A DNA stretch of 64,000 bases from Microvirga lotononidis. Lineage in GTDB: Bacteria; Pseudomonadota; Alphaproteobacteria; Rhizobiales; Beijerinckiaceae. Below the pieces are notes generated by a model. The model saw only the letters and a program-made list of their open reading frames with translations, had not been told where the DNA came from and ran no database searches. The translations under genes and the position numbers were made by a program. Below are positions 43,413-51,889 of the stretch, piece by piece. Within the stretch, counting starts at the first letter, position 1. Each line of letters opens with the position of its first letter. The stretch covers positions 682,001 to 746,000 of the forward strand of contig NZ_CP141048.1 of assembly GCF_034627025.1 (NCBI RefSeq). Reading direction: 5' to 3'.

Positions 43413-43748
43413 ATGCAGGGCATTGATAGGAAGGCTGCCATCGCGGCCTACAAGGAAGCGAAGGTGGTTGCAGGCATCTATGCCGTTCGGTGCCGGACGA
43501 CCGGCACGTGCTGGCTCGGCCGGTCGCCGAACCTGTCCAAGATCCAAAACCGCGTTTGGTTCACGCTTCGACAGGGCAGCCATACCTGCCGGTCGCTGCA
43601 GGCCGAATGGCGGATGCACGGGCCGGACGCCTTCGTCCTGGAGGAGATCGAGCGGCTTCCGGAAGAGAGTAGCGCCTATCTTCGGGATCGCCTCCTGAAG
43701 GAGCGCCTCGCCCACTGGGCCGAGAGGCTGGGAGCCGAAGCCCTATGA
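43413..43748 (+). CDS. GIY-YIG nuclease domain protein
   Basis: 111 residues with GIY at 21-23 (VVAGIYAVRCRTTG), the second motif as CWLGRS (34-38) instead of YIG, and downstream Arg and Glu (EEIERL) of a single-domain GIY-YIG fold. Catalytic activity is uncertain because the YIG Tyr is Trp. The ATG at 43413 has GGGAGG 5 nt upstream; a longer start at 43323 was rejected. Divergent from DUF2239, a pairing I recall from other Rhizobiales genomes. Confidence 0.75.
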   Translation: MQGIDRKAAIAAYKEAKVVAGIYAVRCRTTGTCWLGRSPNLSKIQNRVWFTLRQGSHTCRSLQAEWRMHGPDAFVLEEIERLPEESSAYLRDRLLKERLAHWAERLGAEAL

Positions 43749-43908
43749 TCTCGCATCGGCAGGGCTTTGCCCGATGAACCTTGCCGTATGGTCACCAAAC
43801 GGCAGGCGTACAGGTTTTGTTAGGGTTGATGGCCTTAAACTCGATCTCCACGAAGATTGTCCGGCCCTGTTGCCGAATTGTCGAACGCTTCATGCGAGGA
43901 GATGGCCC

Positions 43909-44511
43909 ATGCGCTCCCGGTCCACGATTGTTGCGGCAGCGGCTTTTGCCGCCCTGATCGGTGCCCTGCCCCTGCAGGCTTCGGCCCAGTCCGTTCAACG
44001 CGCCTATGCGAGCAATCCCGGCGGACCCAACTCGTTCAATTCCAACGAGCTGGTCGAGTCGGGACACCAGTTCTTCGGCTCCGCTTCCCGCGGTCTCGCC
44101 CTGGCCCTGCAGGAAGCCATCCGGCGCTGGGGCGAGCCCAACGGCTATATTCTGGGCCAGGAAGCCTCAGGAGCCTTCTTCGGCGGGTTGCGCTACGGCG
44201 AGGGCAAGCTCTTCACCCGCAATGCGGGTCAACGCAAGGTGTTCTGGCAGGGGCCGTCCCTCGGCTTCGACGTGGGCGGCGACGGCGCCCGCACCATGAT
44301 GCTGGTCTACAACATGCCCTTCACGGACGCTCTTTATAAGCGCTTCGTGGGCCTCGACGGCTCGGCCTATTTCATCGGCGGCTTCGGCGTCACGGCCGTC
44401 GCGGCCGACGAGATGATCGTGGTTCCGATCCGGGCCGGCGTCGGAGCGCGCCTCGGCGTCAATGTCGGCTACCTGAAATTCACCCCGGAGCCGACCTGGA
44501 ATCCGTTCTGA
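43909..44511 (+). CDS. eipA: Periplasmic DUF1134 protein, EipA-like
   Basis: 200 residues. Signal peptide to about 26 (LPLQASAQSV), then a DUF1134 domain of glycine-rich strands (GRGLALALQEAIRRWGEP-like helix, GQRKVFWQGPSLGFDVGGDG, PIRAGVGARLGVNVGYLKF). Brucella EipA, of the same size and family, is a periplasmic protein required for envelope integrity and is reported to be CtrA-regulated. GAGGAG lies 7 nt before the ATG. An upstream ATG at 43774 lacks a signal peptide and was rejected. Confidence 0.88.
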   Translation: MRSRSTIVAAAAFAALIGALPLQASAQSVQRAYASNPGGPNSFNSNELVESGHQFFGSASRGLALALQEAIRRWGEPNGYILGQEASGAFFGGLRYGEGKLFTRNAGQRKVFWQGPSLGFDVGGDGARTMMLVYNMPFTDALYKRFVGLDGSAYFIGGFGVTAVAADEMIVVPIRAGVGARLGVNVGYLKFTPEPTWNPF

Positions 44512-44796
44512 GATCGGCCCAGGAACGCGGGATTCGACGGCCGCTCGGACGTCATGGCCGGCCCTGTGCCAACCATCTCGATTGGCAAGGCACAGCGCCC
44601 CCTAGAACCGAGATCACCGGCACGAGGCGGGCGATAACCTGAGGCGAATGATCACTCGGCTTTGCCATGCCAGTGGAAACCGTCTTCGAATGCGCTACAA
44701 CGGGCGGTCTGGAGCATGACAGTTCCGGAAAGCTGCGCAGGCACAAGACCAGGTGCTTGAGCGTTAACGGTCAAGCATTTTGGAGTTGGCGTCCGC

Positions 44797-45804
44797 GTGA
44801 TCGAAAGCATCATGATCTTTGCGTTGGGGTTCGTCGCAGCATCCCTCATCGCACTTCTCATCATCCCAGCCGTCAATGCCCGCGCGGAGCGCCTCGCCCG
44901 CCGCAGGGCGGAGGCGCTCTTTCCCATGTCGATCTCGGAATTGACGGCCGAGAAGGATCATTTGCGCGCCGAATTCGCCGTGATGCAGCGGCGGATCGAG
45001 CGCAAGGCCGAGGAAGCCCTGGCCACCAAGCACGAGAGCATGGAAGAGCTCGGGCGGCGGGCCATCCGGATCGAGGCCTTGGAATCCACCCTTGCGGAGC
45101 GTGATCGCACCGTTGTCGAACTGGAGACCCGGCTTGCGGAAACGCAGACCCGGCTCGCCTCCACCGAAGCGGATCAGACTCAGACGCAGGCCCATCTCTC
45201 GGGCACCCGCGAGACTCTCACAGCTCTCGAGAACGCCCACCGGTCGACCCTGGACGAGCTTTCCAATACCCGCATGGAACTCGACATCGCCCAGAGCGAG
45301 GGCGCGAAGCTCAAGAACGAACTCCTCCATCTGGAGGACAAGCTCGCCCGCCTGGAGGCGGATTTCACGGATGCCCAGAGGCGCCTCACGACATCCTTGA
45401 GCGAACTCGACACCAAGCGCATCACCATCTCGGACCTGGAAACCCGCCTGATGACCCAGACGGCCCGAGGCAATGATTTCGAGCGGGCCTTGGGCGAGCG
45501 CCACAGCGAACTCTCCGACGAGCGCCTGCGTCTCGCCGAGCTGGCCAAGAGCCTTGCCGCCGAGCAGGAGCGCGGCCTGATCCTGGAGCAGCGGATCCGC
45601 GAAATAGAGGGCGAGCGGGACGAGGCTCAGGCGCGTCTCACAGGCCTGGAAGGCTCCGGGGTACAGACCGACGAGCTGCGCCGCCAGATCACGGAGGTCG
45701 CCGCTCAGATCATGAAGAGCGACAACAACAACTCCGACAATGGGAAGACGCGGGACAACAACCGCTCCCGCGAGGGCAAGCGCCGCCGCTCGGCGGGGAA
45801 GTAG
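44797..45804 (+). CDS. Membrane-anchored coiled-coil protein
   Basis: 335 residues. One N-terminal hydrophobic helix (about 4-25, IMIFALGFVAASLIALLIIP), then continuous coiled coil to about residue 300 with heptad-like Leu/Ala (ERDRTVVELETRLAETQTRL), ending in an Asn/Lys/Arg-rich tail. Architecture is that of a scaffold or spacer at the inner membrane, not an enzyme. Start is GTG 44797 or ATG 44812. Function unknown; no close neighbour on the same strand. Confidence 0.75.
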   Translation: MIESIMIFALGFVAASLIALLIIPAVNARAERLARRRAEALFPMSISELTAEKDHLRAEFAVMQRRIERKAEEALATKHESMEELGRRAIRIEALESTLAERDRTVVELETRLAETQTRLASTEADQTQTQAHLSGTRETLTALENAHRSTLDELSNTRMELDIAQSEGAKLKNELLHLEDKLARLEADFTDAQRRLTTSLSELDTKRITISDLETRLMTQTARGNDFERALGERHSELSDERLRLAELAKSLAAEQERGLILEQRIREIEGERDEAQARLTGLEGSGVQTDELRRQITEVAAQIMKSDNNNSDNGKTRDNNRSREGKRRRSAGK

Positions 45805-45826
45805 GTTCTCCCCGCCGGCTCATGGG

Positions 45827-46183
45827 TTACTTGGGCTCGACCTGCGGATTGCCGCCGGGGCTGCCCGGCGGGGGGATCACCGGCATCGTGCCGGGGTCCG
45901 GCACCGGCGGACGCACGGTGTTGTCAGGAGAGATGTTTGCCGGCGGACGGATCACCCCGTCGGAGCGCTCCAGCTTGTCGCTCAAGGTGTTGGTCGAGCC
46001 GGTCTCGGCCGGGCCGTTGTTCGGGCCGGAGAGATTGCTGTCGGGCTCGACCTTCTCGGCTGGCATCTGGCTCGGCCCAGGCATGTTCGGGGCCTGCTGC
46101 CTCAGAACCTCGGGATTTTGAGCCAGGGCTGCCGTGCCGAGGCCGGCGGCCAGGATCGTGGATAGGACCAGCACACGCTTCAT
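45827..46183 (-). CDS. Secreted Pro-rich hypothetical protein
   Basis: 118 residues. Signal peptide (about 1-21, AAGLGTAALAQ), and the mature part is Pro/Asn/Ser-rich without predicted fold (PNMPGPSQMPAEKVEPDSN; DNTVRPPVPDPGTMPVIPPP). AAGGAG lies 6 nt before the ATG. Presumably periplasmic and disordered. No family recognised. Its stop is 23 bp from that of the coiled-coil gene, the two being convergent. Confidence 0.75.
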   Translation of the reverse strand: MKRVLVLSTILAAGLGTAALAQNPEVLRQQAPNMPGPSQMPAEKVEPDSNLSGPNNGPAETGSTNTLSDKLERSDGVIRPPANISPDNTVRPPVPDPGTMPVIPPPGSPGGNPQVEPK

Positions 46184-46236
46184 GGGTCGCTCCTTTGCAA
46201 AGGCAACGGGCGACCCAGGAGCGGGTTCCGGCAGAG

Positions 46237-47100
46237 CTACTCGGCCGCCAGGGCCGGCGCGCTGGCCATTTGCAGATAAAGCGCCCGCAGCCGCGCCGTG
46301 ACAGGGCCGGGCTTGCCGTCGGCAACCGGGCGCCCGTCGATGGACACGATGGGGAGAACGAAGTTCGAGGCACTGGTCAGGAAGGCTTCCGCCGCATCAT
46401 AGGCCTCCTCGACCGTGAAGCGGCGCTCCTCCAGGACGATCCCGTCCTCCTGTGAGAGCCTGAGCAGGGACTTGCGGGTGATGCCGGGCAGGATGGCGTT
46501 CGAGAGCGGACGCACGACGATGCTGCCCTGCTTCGTCACGATGAAGGCGCTCGACGAGCCGCCCTCCGTCACGAAACCGTCCTCCACCAGCCAAGCCTCC
46601 TGGGCGCCCGCCTCCTTGGCCGCCTGCTTGGCGAGGACCTGGGCGAGCAGGTTGATCGACTTGATGTCGCGCCTCTGCCAGCGCAGGTCCGGAACCGTCA
46701 CGACGGCAATCCCGGTCCGAGCCGCCGGAGCGTCGGCGATGGACTTGGCCTGGGTGAACATCGCCACCGTGGGCTTGGGATCCTCGGGGAAGAAGAAGTC
46801 CCGCTCGGCCACCCCGCGGGTCACCTGGAAATAGATGAAGCCCTCAGTCATGCCGTTGCGGCGCGCGAGTTCCTCCTGAAGCCGGGTCCACTCGGCCCTG
46901 GAATAGGGATTGGGGATGCGGATCTCGGCGAGCGAACGCTCCAGACGCTCGAGATGGGCCTCGTTGTCGATCAAGCGCCCGTCGAGCATGCCGATGCCCT
47001 CGTAGACGCCGTCCCCGAACATGAAGCCGCGGTCCATGAAGGGCACCTTGGCCTCTTCGATCGGCAGGAAGGATCCGTTCAGGAAGACGATGCGGGACAT
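46237..47100 (-). CDS. dat: D-amino-acid aminotransferase (class IV PLP)
   Basis: 287 residues with the class IV fold: FLNGSFLPIEEAKVPFMDRG, PLP-lysine Lys147 in RRDIKSINLLAQVLAKQAA and EGGSSSAFIVT plus SNAILPGITRKSLL of the phosphate-binding loop. It interconverts D-alanine/D-glutamate and 2-oxo acids, supplying peptidoglycan precursors. Branched-chain and 4-amino-4-deoxychorismate lyase relatives are less likely given the RxH-type N-terminal half. ATG 47100 yields the standard N-terminus. Confidence 0.88.
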   Translation of the reverse strand: MSRIVFLNGSFLPIEEAKVPFMDRGFMFGDGVYEGIGMLDGRLIDNEAHLERLERSLAEIRIPNPYSRAEWTRLQEELARRNGMTEGFIYFQVTRGVAERDFFFPEDPKPTVAMFTQAKSIADAPAARTGIAVVTVPDLRWQRRDIKSINLLAQVLAKQAAKEAGAQEAWLVEDGFVTEGGSSSAFIVTKQGSIVVRPLSNAILPGITRKSLLRLSQEDGIVLEERRFTVEEAYDAAEAFLTSASNFVLPIVSIDGRPVADGKPGPVTARLRALYLQMASAPALAAE

Positions 47101-47210
47101 GAGAACTCCAAAGTCGTAAGCGGCGCGCAAGCTTAACCTATGGGCAGATGAACGGCCCGATCTATATGGCCAAGGATCGCTGCAACCTCTCGCCGATAGG
47201 TAAACTCATC

Positions 47211-47828
47211 ATGAGAGCGACGCCACTTCTCATTTTGAAGGCCCTGCCCTTCCTGCTGTTCATGGCCCCGCCGGCCACCGCCGCGTCCCTGCCGGCCCAG
47301 AGCTGGTTCAACCAGCAGGGCTATGTGGGGCCGTCGGGAAGCCGGATCATCGCCTGCCATGGCTATGGCTGCGTGAGGCGGATGGCGATCTCGGTCGATG
47401 GAGCGTGGCTGAGCCGGGCAAGAGAGATGCTGCGGTCCAACCAGGGCTCACCCGATGCGGAACGGCAGGCGCTCAGCGAGGTGATCCGCTCCTACACGGC
47501 CTATCTCTCCACCTCGTTGGGAGGAAAGCCGGATGTTCCGGGGTCGCCGCCCCAGATGTCGGGCGTCTATGGACAGATGGATTGCCTGGATGAAACCGCG
47601 AACACCACGAGCGTACTCCTGGTCCTGCAGGAACAGGGACTTCTGGCCCATCATGTGGTGCAATATCCAGAATCGCGGGGTTTCTTCCTCGATGGGCGCT
47701 ACCCGCATTTCACCGCGGTGATCACCGAGAAGCGGACGGGAACGGCCTGGGCGGTGGATCCCTGGAAGAAGGCCCCTGGTCAGAGGCCTGATATCCTGCC
47801 GCTCACGCGGTGGCGGCAGGATTCATAG
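47211..47828 (+). CDS. Secreted protein with transglutaminase-like Cys/His/Asp pattern
   Basis: 205 residues. Signal peptide to about 24. A conserved-looking core has Cys in GQMDCLDETANTTSVLLVLQ, His in DGRYPHFTAVITEK and Asp in TAWAVDPWKK, in the order and approximate spacing of the transglutaminase/papain-like triad. It has further cysteines (ACHGYGC) in the N-terminal third. It could be a periplasmic peptidase or transpeptidase (inference). ATG 47211 is chosen since a signal peptide follows; ATG 47148 would bury it. Confidence 0.65.
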   Translation: MRATPLLILKALPFLLFMAPPATAASLPAQSWFNQQGYVGPSGSRIIACHGYGCVRRMAISVDGAWLSRAREMLRSNQGSPDAERQALSEVIRSYTAYLSTSLGGKPDVPGSPPQMSGVYGQMDCLDETANTTSVLLVLQEQGLLAHHVVQYPESRGFFLDGRYPHFTAVITEKRTGTAWAVDPWKKAPGQRPDILPLTRWRQDS

Positions 47829-47849
47829 TCGAGCTTACGGCCCGCAGGC

Positions 47850-48158
47850 TTATTTCAGGTGCTGTGCGAGGTGCTTGTTCATTTCGAACATCGTCACCTT
47901 CGGCTTGCCGAAGATCGGCTGCAGCTTGTCGTCAGCCAGGATCTCGCGCTTGTTCTCGGGATTCTGGAGGTTGTTCTTCTTGATGTAGTCCCAGATCTTG
48001 CTCACGACCTCACCGCGCGGCAGCGGATCCGAGCCTACGATGGCAGCCAGTTCCTTGGACGGCTGCAAGGGCTTCTGAAGAGCGTTGGGCTTCGAGCCTT
48101 CCGTCTTCGTGGCAGCCTTCTTCGCACCGGCTTTTCCGTCTGTAGTCTTGGTCGGCAT
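47850..48158 (-). CDS. SWIB/MDM2 domain protein
   Basis: 102 residues. A Lys/Ala-rich basic tail (about 1-32, AGAKKAATKTEG) is followed by a full SWIB domain (PLQPSKELAAIVGSDPLPRG; VVSKIWDYIKKNNLQNPENK; FGKPKVTMFEMNKHLAQHLK). SWIB is mostly eukaryotic (SWI/SNF), and in bacteria it occurs in Chlamydia and several Rhizobiales. The basic tail suggests nucleoid binding (inference). It is monocistronic. Confidence 0.9.
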   Translation of the reverse strand: MPTKTTDGKAGAKKAATKTEGSKPNALQKPLQPSKELAAIVGSDPLPRGEVVSKIWDYIKKNNLQNPENKREILADDKLQPIFGKPKVTMFEMNKHLAQHLK

Positions 48159-48342
48159 TTATTCCTCCGGGAATGGGATGGGAAAGCTCATCGACAGCCC
48201 TGAAGCAGGCCCGAAAAGCTCATTGACCAGCCTTCGGTCGGACATCCCGGCTACATTACCGGAGCCCGGCCCCCTGACAGAAGGTCAATTCCGGCAGAGC
48301 TTATGTCCGCTCAGCGCCAGCAGCAAGCCGCAGTTCAGGAAT

Positions 48343-48795
48343 TTAGGCGGTTTTCGGAAAGGGAAGGATCTTCCCCGCGTCATCGACCGCAGGTCGTGGA
48401 TTTTTGGCAACATGGCCGAAGCGCCGGGTGCGCTCCGCTGCGGACGCCACATGGGACACGATGGCCTCGTTGGGGCATGGCTTGGCGAGGAACGCCGCGC
48501 CGGGTGGGAGGTCCCCTTCCGAAGGCCATTGCCGGCCGGACATGATGAGGATCTCGGTCTCCGGCCAGGTGCGATGGACCCGGTGGGCGAGCTCGAAGCC
48601 ATTGCACCCCAGAGGCATGTCCACGTCGGTCAGGAGCACATTGACGGGCAGCCCCGCCTCAAGAAGCACCATCGCCTCCGTGGCATTGGCAGCCTCGACC
48701 ACCCTGAAGCCGGCATCTTCAAGCAGATCGGAGATGAAGAGGCGGATGAGAGGCTCGTCTTCGACGAGGAGAACCGTGGAGGGATGGGCGGACAT
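48343..48795 (-). CDS. Single-domain response regulator (receiver only)
   Basis: 150 residues. Receiver with acidic pair Glu12/Asp13, phospho-acceptor Asp57 (NVLLTDVDMPLG) and Lys105 (AAFLAKPC), then a 30-residue tail rich in Arg/Pro. No output domain, so it probably acts by protein contact or as a phosphate sink. It lies 80 bp downstream of uvsE on the same strand. The partner kinase is not adjacent. Confidence 0.88.
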   Translation of the reverse strand: MSAHPSTVLLVEDEPLIRLFISDLLEDAGFRVVEAANATEAMVLLEAGLPVNVLLTDVDMPLGCNGFELAHRVHRTWPETEILIMSGRQWPSEGDLPPGAAFLAKPCPNEAIVSHVASAAERTRRFGHVAKNPRPAVDDAGKILPFPKTA

Positions 48796-48875
48796 CGACT
48801 TCTTGATTCAATGCACAATGCCCAACAACGCCGCCAAATCGGTTTGGTTCCGGAACCGGTCAGAAAAATGCAATA

Positions 48876-49934
48876 TCATGTCAACCGAAGCCCCAACGTC
48901 TGCCGCAGCGTCATGTGACGAGCCAAGCCTTCCGACGCGATATTCTTCAGCTTGGCCTCGATTTCGAAATCCGACCAGGATAGGTGGCGCATCACGAGAT
49001 CGTTGACAGCCTCGTTCCACATGAGGTCCGAATGGGCCCGCAGATCCTTTGGTTTGACCCCGGCGGCGATCAGGGCCTGAAAGCCCGGAAGCGTCCCCGG
49101 ATCCTGATCCGGCAGCAGGTCCTCCCGGGAGACGCTTACATGGCTCACCGGGCGCACGCCGCGCCAGGACGCCAGGATCCGCGCGATCCTGGGATCCTCC
49201 GGCTCGATGTATTCACCCCGGCTCATGATCCAATGATGATGGAGATCGAGGACAAGCGGCACATCGTCCGCGAGCGGCAGGAGGTCGTCGAGGCCGAAGC
49301 TGACTTCGTCGTTTTCGATGGTGATCAGGTTGCGGGCCGTGCGCGACAGATGCTGCAGACCGCTCCGGATTCCCTCCGCCCCGAGAGCCTTCGCGCCGCC
49401 GTGAATGTTGATATGCGCGCCGTGAGGATGCCATCCCTCCCCATATCCCATGAGCGCCATGACCTCGGCATGGTATTCGAACTCCGCCAACCCGTTGGCT
49501 GCGGCCGACGGATTGGCGGAGGCGATCACACAGAACTGGCCCGGATGCATGCTGAGCCGCACATCGCTGGCGCGCGCCAGCTCCCCCATGGCAGCGAGTT
49601 TGGTTTCGATCGTGCGGCGCAGGTCCAGGTCGCGGTAGATGTCCTTGCAGCTCGCGTGGGTGTAACCGGGAAGCAGATCACTGGACAGACGATGCAGCCG
49701 CTCGCTCTTCGGCCGTCTCGCCACATTGGCGATCTGCAGGCGAAACGCTTCGAGATTATGCGCCACGACCGCGCTGATCTTGTCATAGGCAGCCCTCGGA
49801 ACGAGCCGACCGAGATAGGCCATCGTGACCGTGCTCGTGTTCATCGCGCGCGCGGTCTGCGCGTCGCCATCCTCGGGAATGTATTTGCAGCAGAAGCCGA
49901 AGCGGGAATCTTGCATGACGAGAGATGACGCCAT
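48876..49934 (-). CDS. uvsE: UV DNA damage endonuclease UvsE (UVDE)
   Basis: 352 residues of the UVDE TIM-barrel family: FGFCCKYIPED start, metal ligands in RLSMHPGQFCVIASANP, HINIHGGAKALG, ITIENDEVSFGLDDLLPLA and VLDLHHHWIMSRGEY. It nicks DNA 5' to UV photoproducts, independent of UvrABC. ATG 49934 follows AGGAACC; ATG 49916 is an alternative. A response-regulator gene ends 28 bp upstream and another starts 80 bp downstream, all on one strand. Confidence 0.92.
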   Translation of the reverse strand: MASSLVMQDSRFGFCCKYIPEDGDAQTARAMNTSTVTMAYLGRLVPRAAYDKISAVVAHNLEAFRLQIANVARRPKSERLHRLSSDLLPGYTHASCKDIYRDLDLRRTIETKLAAMGELARASDVRLSMHPGQFCVIASANPSAAANGLAEFEYHAEVMALMGYGEGWHPHGAHINIHGGAKALGAEGIRSGLQHLSRTARNLITIENDEVSFGLDDLLPLADDVPLVLDLHHHWIMSRGEYIEPEDPRIARILASWRGVRPVSHVSVSREDLLPDQDPGTLPGFQALIAAGVKPKDLRAHSDLMWNEAVNDLVMRHLSWSDFEIEAKLKNIASEGLARHMTLRQTLGLRLT

Positions 49935-49962
49935 CAGGCGGCGGCGGGTTCCTGCGCCACCG

Positions 49963-50316
49963 TCAGCATGGCAGGCGGTTGAGGGAGAGATGATCGACGG
50001 ATTCCAGAAGCGTTCGCTCCTCGAAAGGCTTTGCCACGAACGCCGCCTGCCGGAGGGTTTGAGGCAAGTCGGAGGGCTGCGACGCCGACACGAAGACGAA
50101 GGGAATCCGTCGCGCCGCGAGAGCCTCCGCCACGCCAAAACTCTTGCCGCCGATCACGTCGATGTCGAGCAGCGCGCAATCGAATCCATCGTCGAGATGC
50201 CGGAAGGCTTCGTCGAGGGAACTCAAGGAATCGACGATCTCATGCCCTTCCGACTCGAGGATCGCTTGCAGGTCGGTCGCAATCCAGGGATCGTCTTCCA
50301 GGATCAGAATACGCAT
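49963..50316 (-). CDS. Single-domain response regulator (receiver only)
   Basis: 117 residues. Acidic triad LILEDDPW, phospho-acceptor Asp51 (CALLDIDVIGGKS) and Lys96 (AAFVAKPFEER). No output domain. ATG 50316 is chosen since GGAG lies 7 nt upstream and the receiver then begins at residue 1. A long upstream extension is Cys/Ser-rich and unlikely. It is the first gene of the apparent unit with uvsE. Confidence 0.88.
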   Translation of the reverse strand: MRILILEDDPWIATDLQAILESEGHEIVDSLSSLDEAFRHLDDGFDCALLDIDVIGGKSFGVAEALAARRIPFVFVSASQPSDLPQTLRQAAFVAKPFEERTLLESVDHLSLNRLPC

Positions 50317-50756
50317 ACCCAACTCCAACATCCGATCCTTCGACTGGACCGCAACTCTCCCAGGCATTTCGACGATAGGAAATCTTTTCCTTGTGTAGGA
50401 GCAACAAGTTCGACAGCAGCTCGTTCCCGCATACGTCGCATCGGACTGAATTTTTGAAGAGTTACGGTTAAGAAGCCGATATTGCACGCGTGCGATTTTG
50501 GATAGGTCCTTGAAACCGGAGGCGTCAATCCCATCTTACTCTCAACCTGGCGGCACAAGCGCTTGCCAGAAGCGGTCACGATGCCGAGATGCTGACGCCG
50601 GATGTACGCGCATCATCTCGCCGTGGCCGTTGTCATTTGTGCGGCACGCTCGCCGGTGGCGCACCTATTCACCCCATTGCAGCCTTCCCGAATCCAACAA
50701 AAAAGCGCCGGCTTTCGCCGGCGCCTTTTCACTTCGGTACTGGTGCAGTTCAAGCA
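50317..50756. other. Intergenic region, promoter of the receiver/uvsE unit
   Basis: 440 bp without a credible gene. It contains a stretch that should hold the promoter of the receiver gene, and the terminator at 50705-50724 of the neighbouring stress operon. Confidence 0.5.
50699..50724 (-). terminator. Terminator of the membrane-stress operon
   Basis: GCGCCGGC (50705-50712), loop TTTC and GCCGGCGC (50717-50724) form a perfect 8-bp stem. On the minus strand it is followed by TTTTTT, 32 bp beyond the stop at 50757. Confidence 0.9.
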
Positions 50757-51449
50757 TCAATGGCGATTGGTATCGCGCTGGTTGTTGAACTCGCTCTCGT
50801 GCCGGCTGAAGCGCGCTTCGTCGCCGCTGAAGGTGTCCTCGACATATTCGCGGCCGCGATTGGCGGCATCGCGGGCATAGCGAAGACCCTGGTTGCGAAC
50901 CTCGTCAGCCCATTCGCCGAACATCTCGTTCTCGCGGCGGGTGCGCGGCAGCAAGGCGCCGAGGAGAAGACCTGTGGCCAATCCCACGAGGCCGACGACC
51001 ATCGGGTTCTCGGACACGTAGCTTTGAACGCCGCCACGCGCATTACCGAAGGCACGAGCAGACCGCCCGCCCATCTGGTTCATGCGACGGCGCTGGCCTG
51101 AATAGGTATCGGATGCCCAGTGCGAGGCGCGCTCGTAGGTGTCGCGCGCCCAATCGGAAGCGCCTTCATAGGCCTCTCCCGCTTTCTGCCGGGCCTGATC
51201 CGCAGCCTGCTGGGCCTTGTCGGTGATCGACCCACCCTGCTCCTGCGCGTTCTGCTGGGACTGGCCTTTCTGCTGACCGGATGCCTGATTGCCGCCGGTG
51301 GCGCCGGAACCCTGGGCCGACCGCTGCTCATGGGCATGAGGCATGGGCGGCTCGCCGATATTGCCCACCGACGTTCCGGCAGAGACGTTCCCTGTCGTGC
51401 CCGACTGCGCCCCGCTCGGCTTACCGGTTTCGTTTTTGCTGTTAGCCAT
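50757..51449 (-). CDS. Membrane-anchored stress-type protein with Gln/Gly-rich N-terminus
   Basis: 230 residues. Disordered Gly/Gln/Ser half (1-75), helical Ala/Gln/Lys region (QQAADQARQKAGEAYEGASD) resembling LEA/CsbD-like stress proteins, one hydrophobic helix (about 150-168, MVVGLVGLATGLLLGALLPR) and a charged C-terminal tail. AGGAG lies 6 nt before ATG 51449. Last gene of a four-gene minus-strand operon that ends at the terminator. Probably a desiccation or osmotic-stress membrane protein (inference). Confidence 0.75.
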   Translation of the reverse strand: MANSKNETGKPSGAQSGTTGNVSAGTSVGNIGEPPMPHAHEQRSAQGSGATGGNQASGQQKGQSQQNAQEQGGSITDKAQQAADQARQKAGEAYEGASDWARDTYERASHWASDTYSGQRRRMNQMGGRSARAFGNARGGVQSYVSENPMVVGLVGLATGLLLGALLPRTRRENEMFGEWADEVRNQGLRYARDAANRGREYVEDTFSGDEARFSRHESEFNNQRDTNRH

Positions 51450-51469
51450 GGAAAACTCCTGTTTCATGA

Positions 51470-51889
51470 TCAAAATCGGGAACTGGTGCGGGGAGGTTCG
51501 AACATCGGATCGGACGTGCTCAGCGGCGCGCCCTCCGCCCCATAGAGACGAGGATCCTCCGCCTCCATCAGCAGATGCTCTTCCGTGATCAGATCCTCAT
51601 CGGCTGCGATCAGACGGGTTCTCCGAGGTGCAGTCGACCGACCGAGGCGATAGGCGAGAAGCCCGACGCCCATGGCGATCAGCATGACCGGAACTGGATT
51701 GCGCCTGACCGTATCCAGAACCTTTTCGTAAAGCGGTCCGTACTGGCCGTTCCGGGCGGTGCCGAGCATATCGTCGACCACACCGGAAACCGTCATCTTG
51801 TTCTGGAGACGGTCGATGGTCTGGTCGAGCTGAGCGCGGCTACGCTCAATGTCGCTTTCCAGTTCCTGCAGACTCTGTGACGTCATCAT
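51470..51889 (-). CDS. DUF3618 domain protein
   Basis: 139 residues. A coiled N-terminal DUF3618 segment (LQELESDIERSRAQLDQTID) is followed by one hydrophobic helix (NPVPVMLIAMGVGLLAYRLG) and an acidic tail. Membrane stress operons of rhizobia commonly carry DUF3618 after a holin-like gene. Its ATG (51889) overlaps the stop of the holin-like gene (ATGA), indicating coupling; ATG 51886 is also possible. Confidence 0.8.
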   Translation of the reverse strand: MMTSQSLQELESDIERSRAQLDQTIDRLQNKMTVSGVVDDMLGTARNGQYGPLYEKVLDTVRRNPVPVMLIAMGVGLLAYRLGRSTAPRRTRLIAADEDLITEEHLLMEAEDPRLYGAEGAPLSTSDPMFEPPRTSSRF

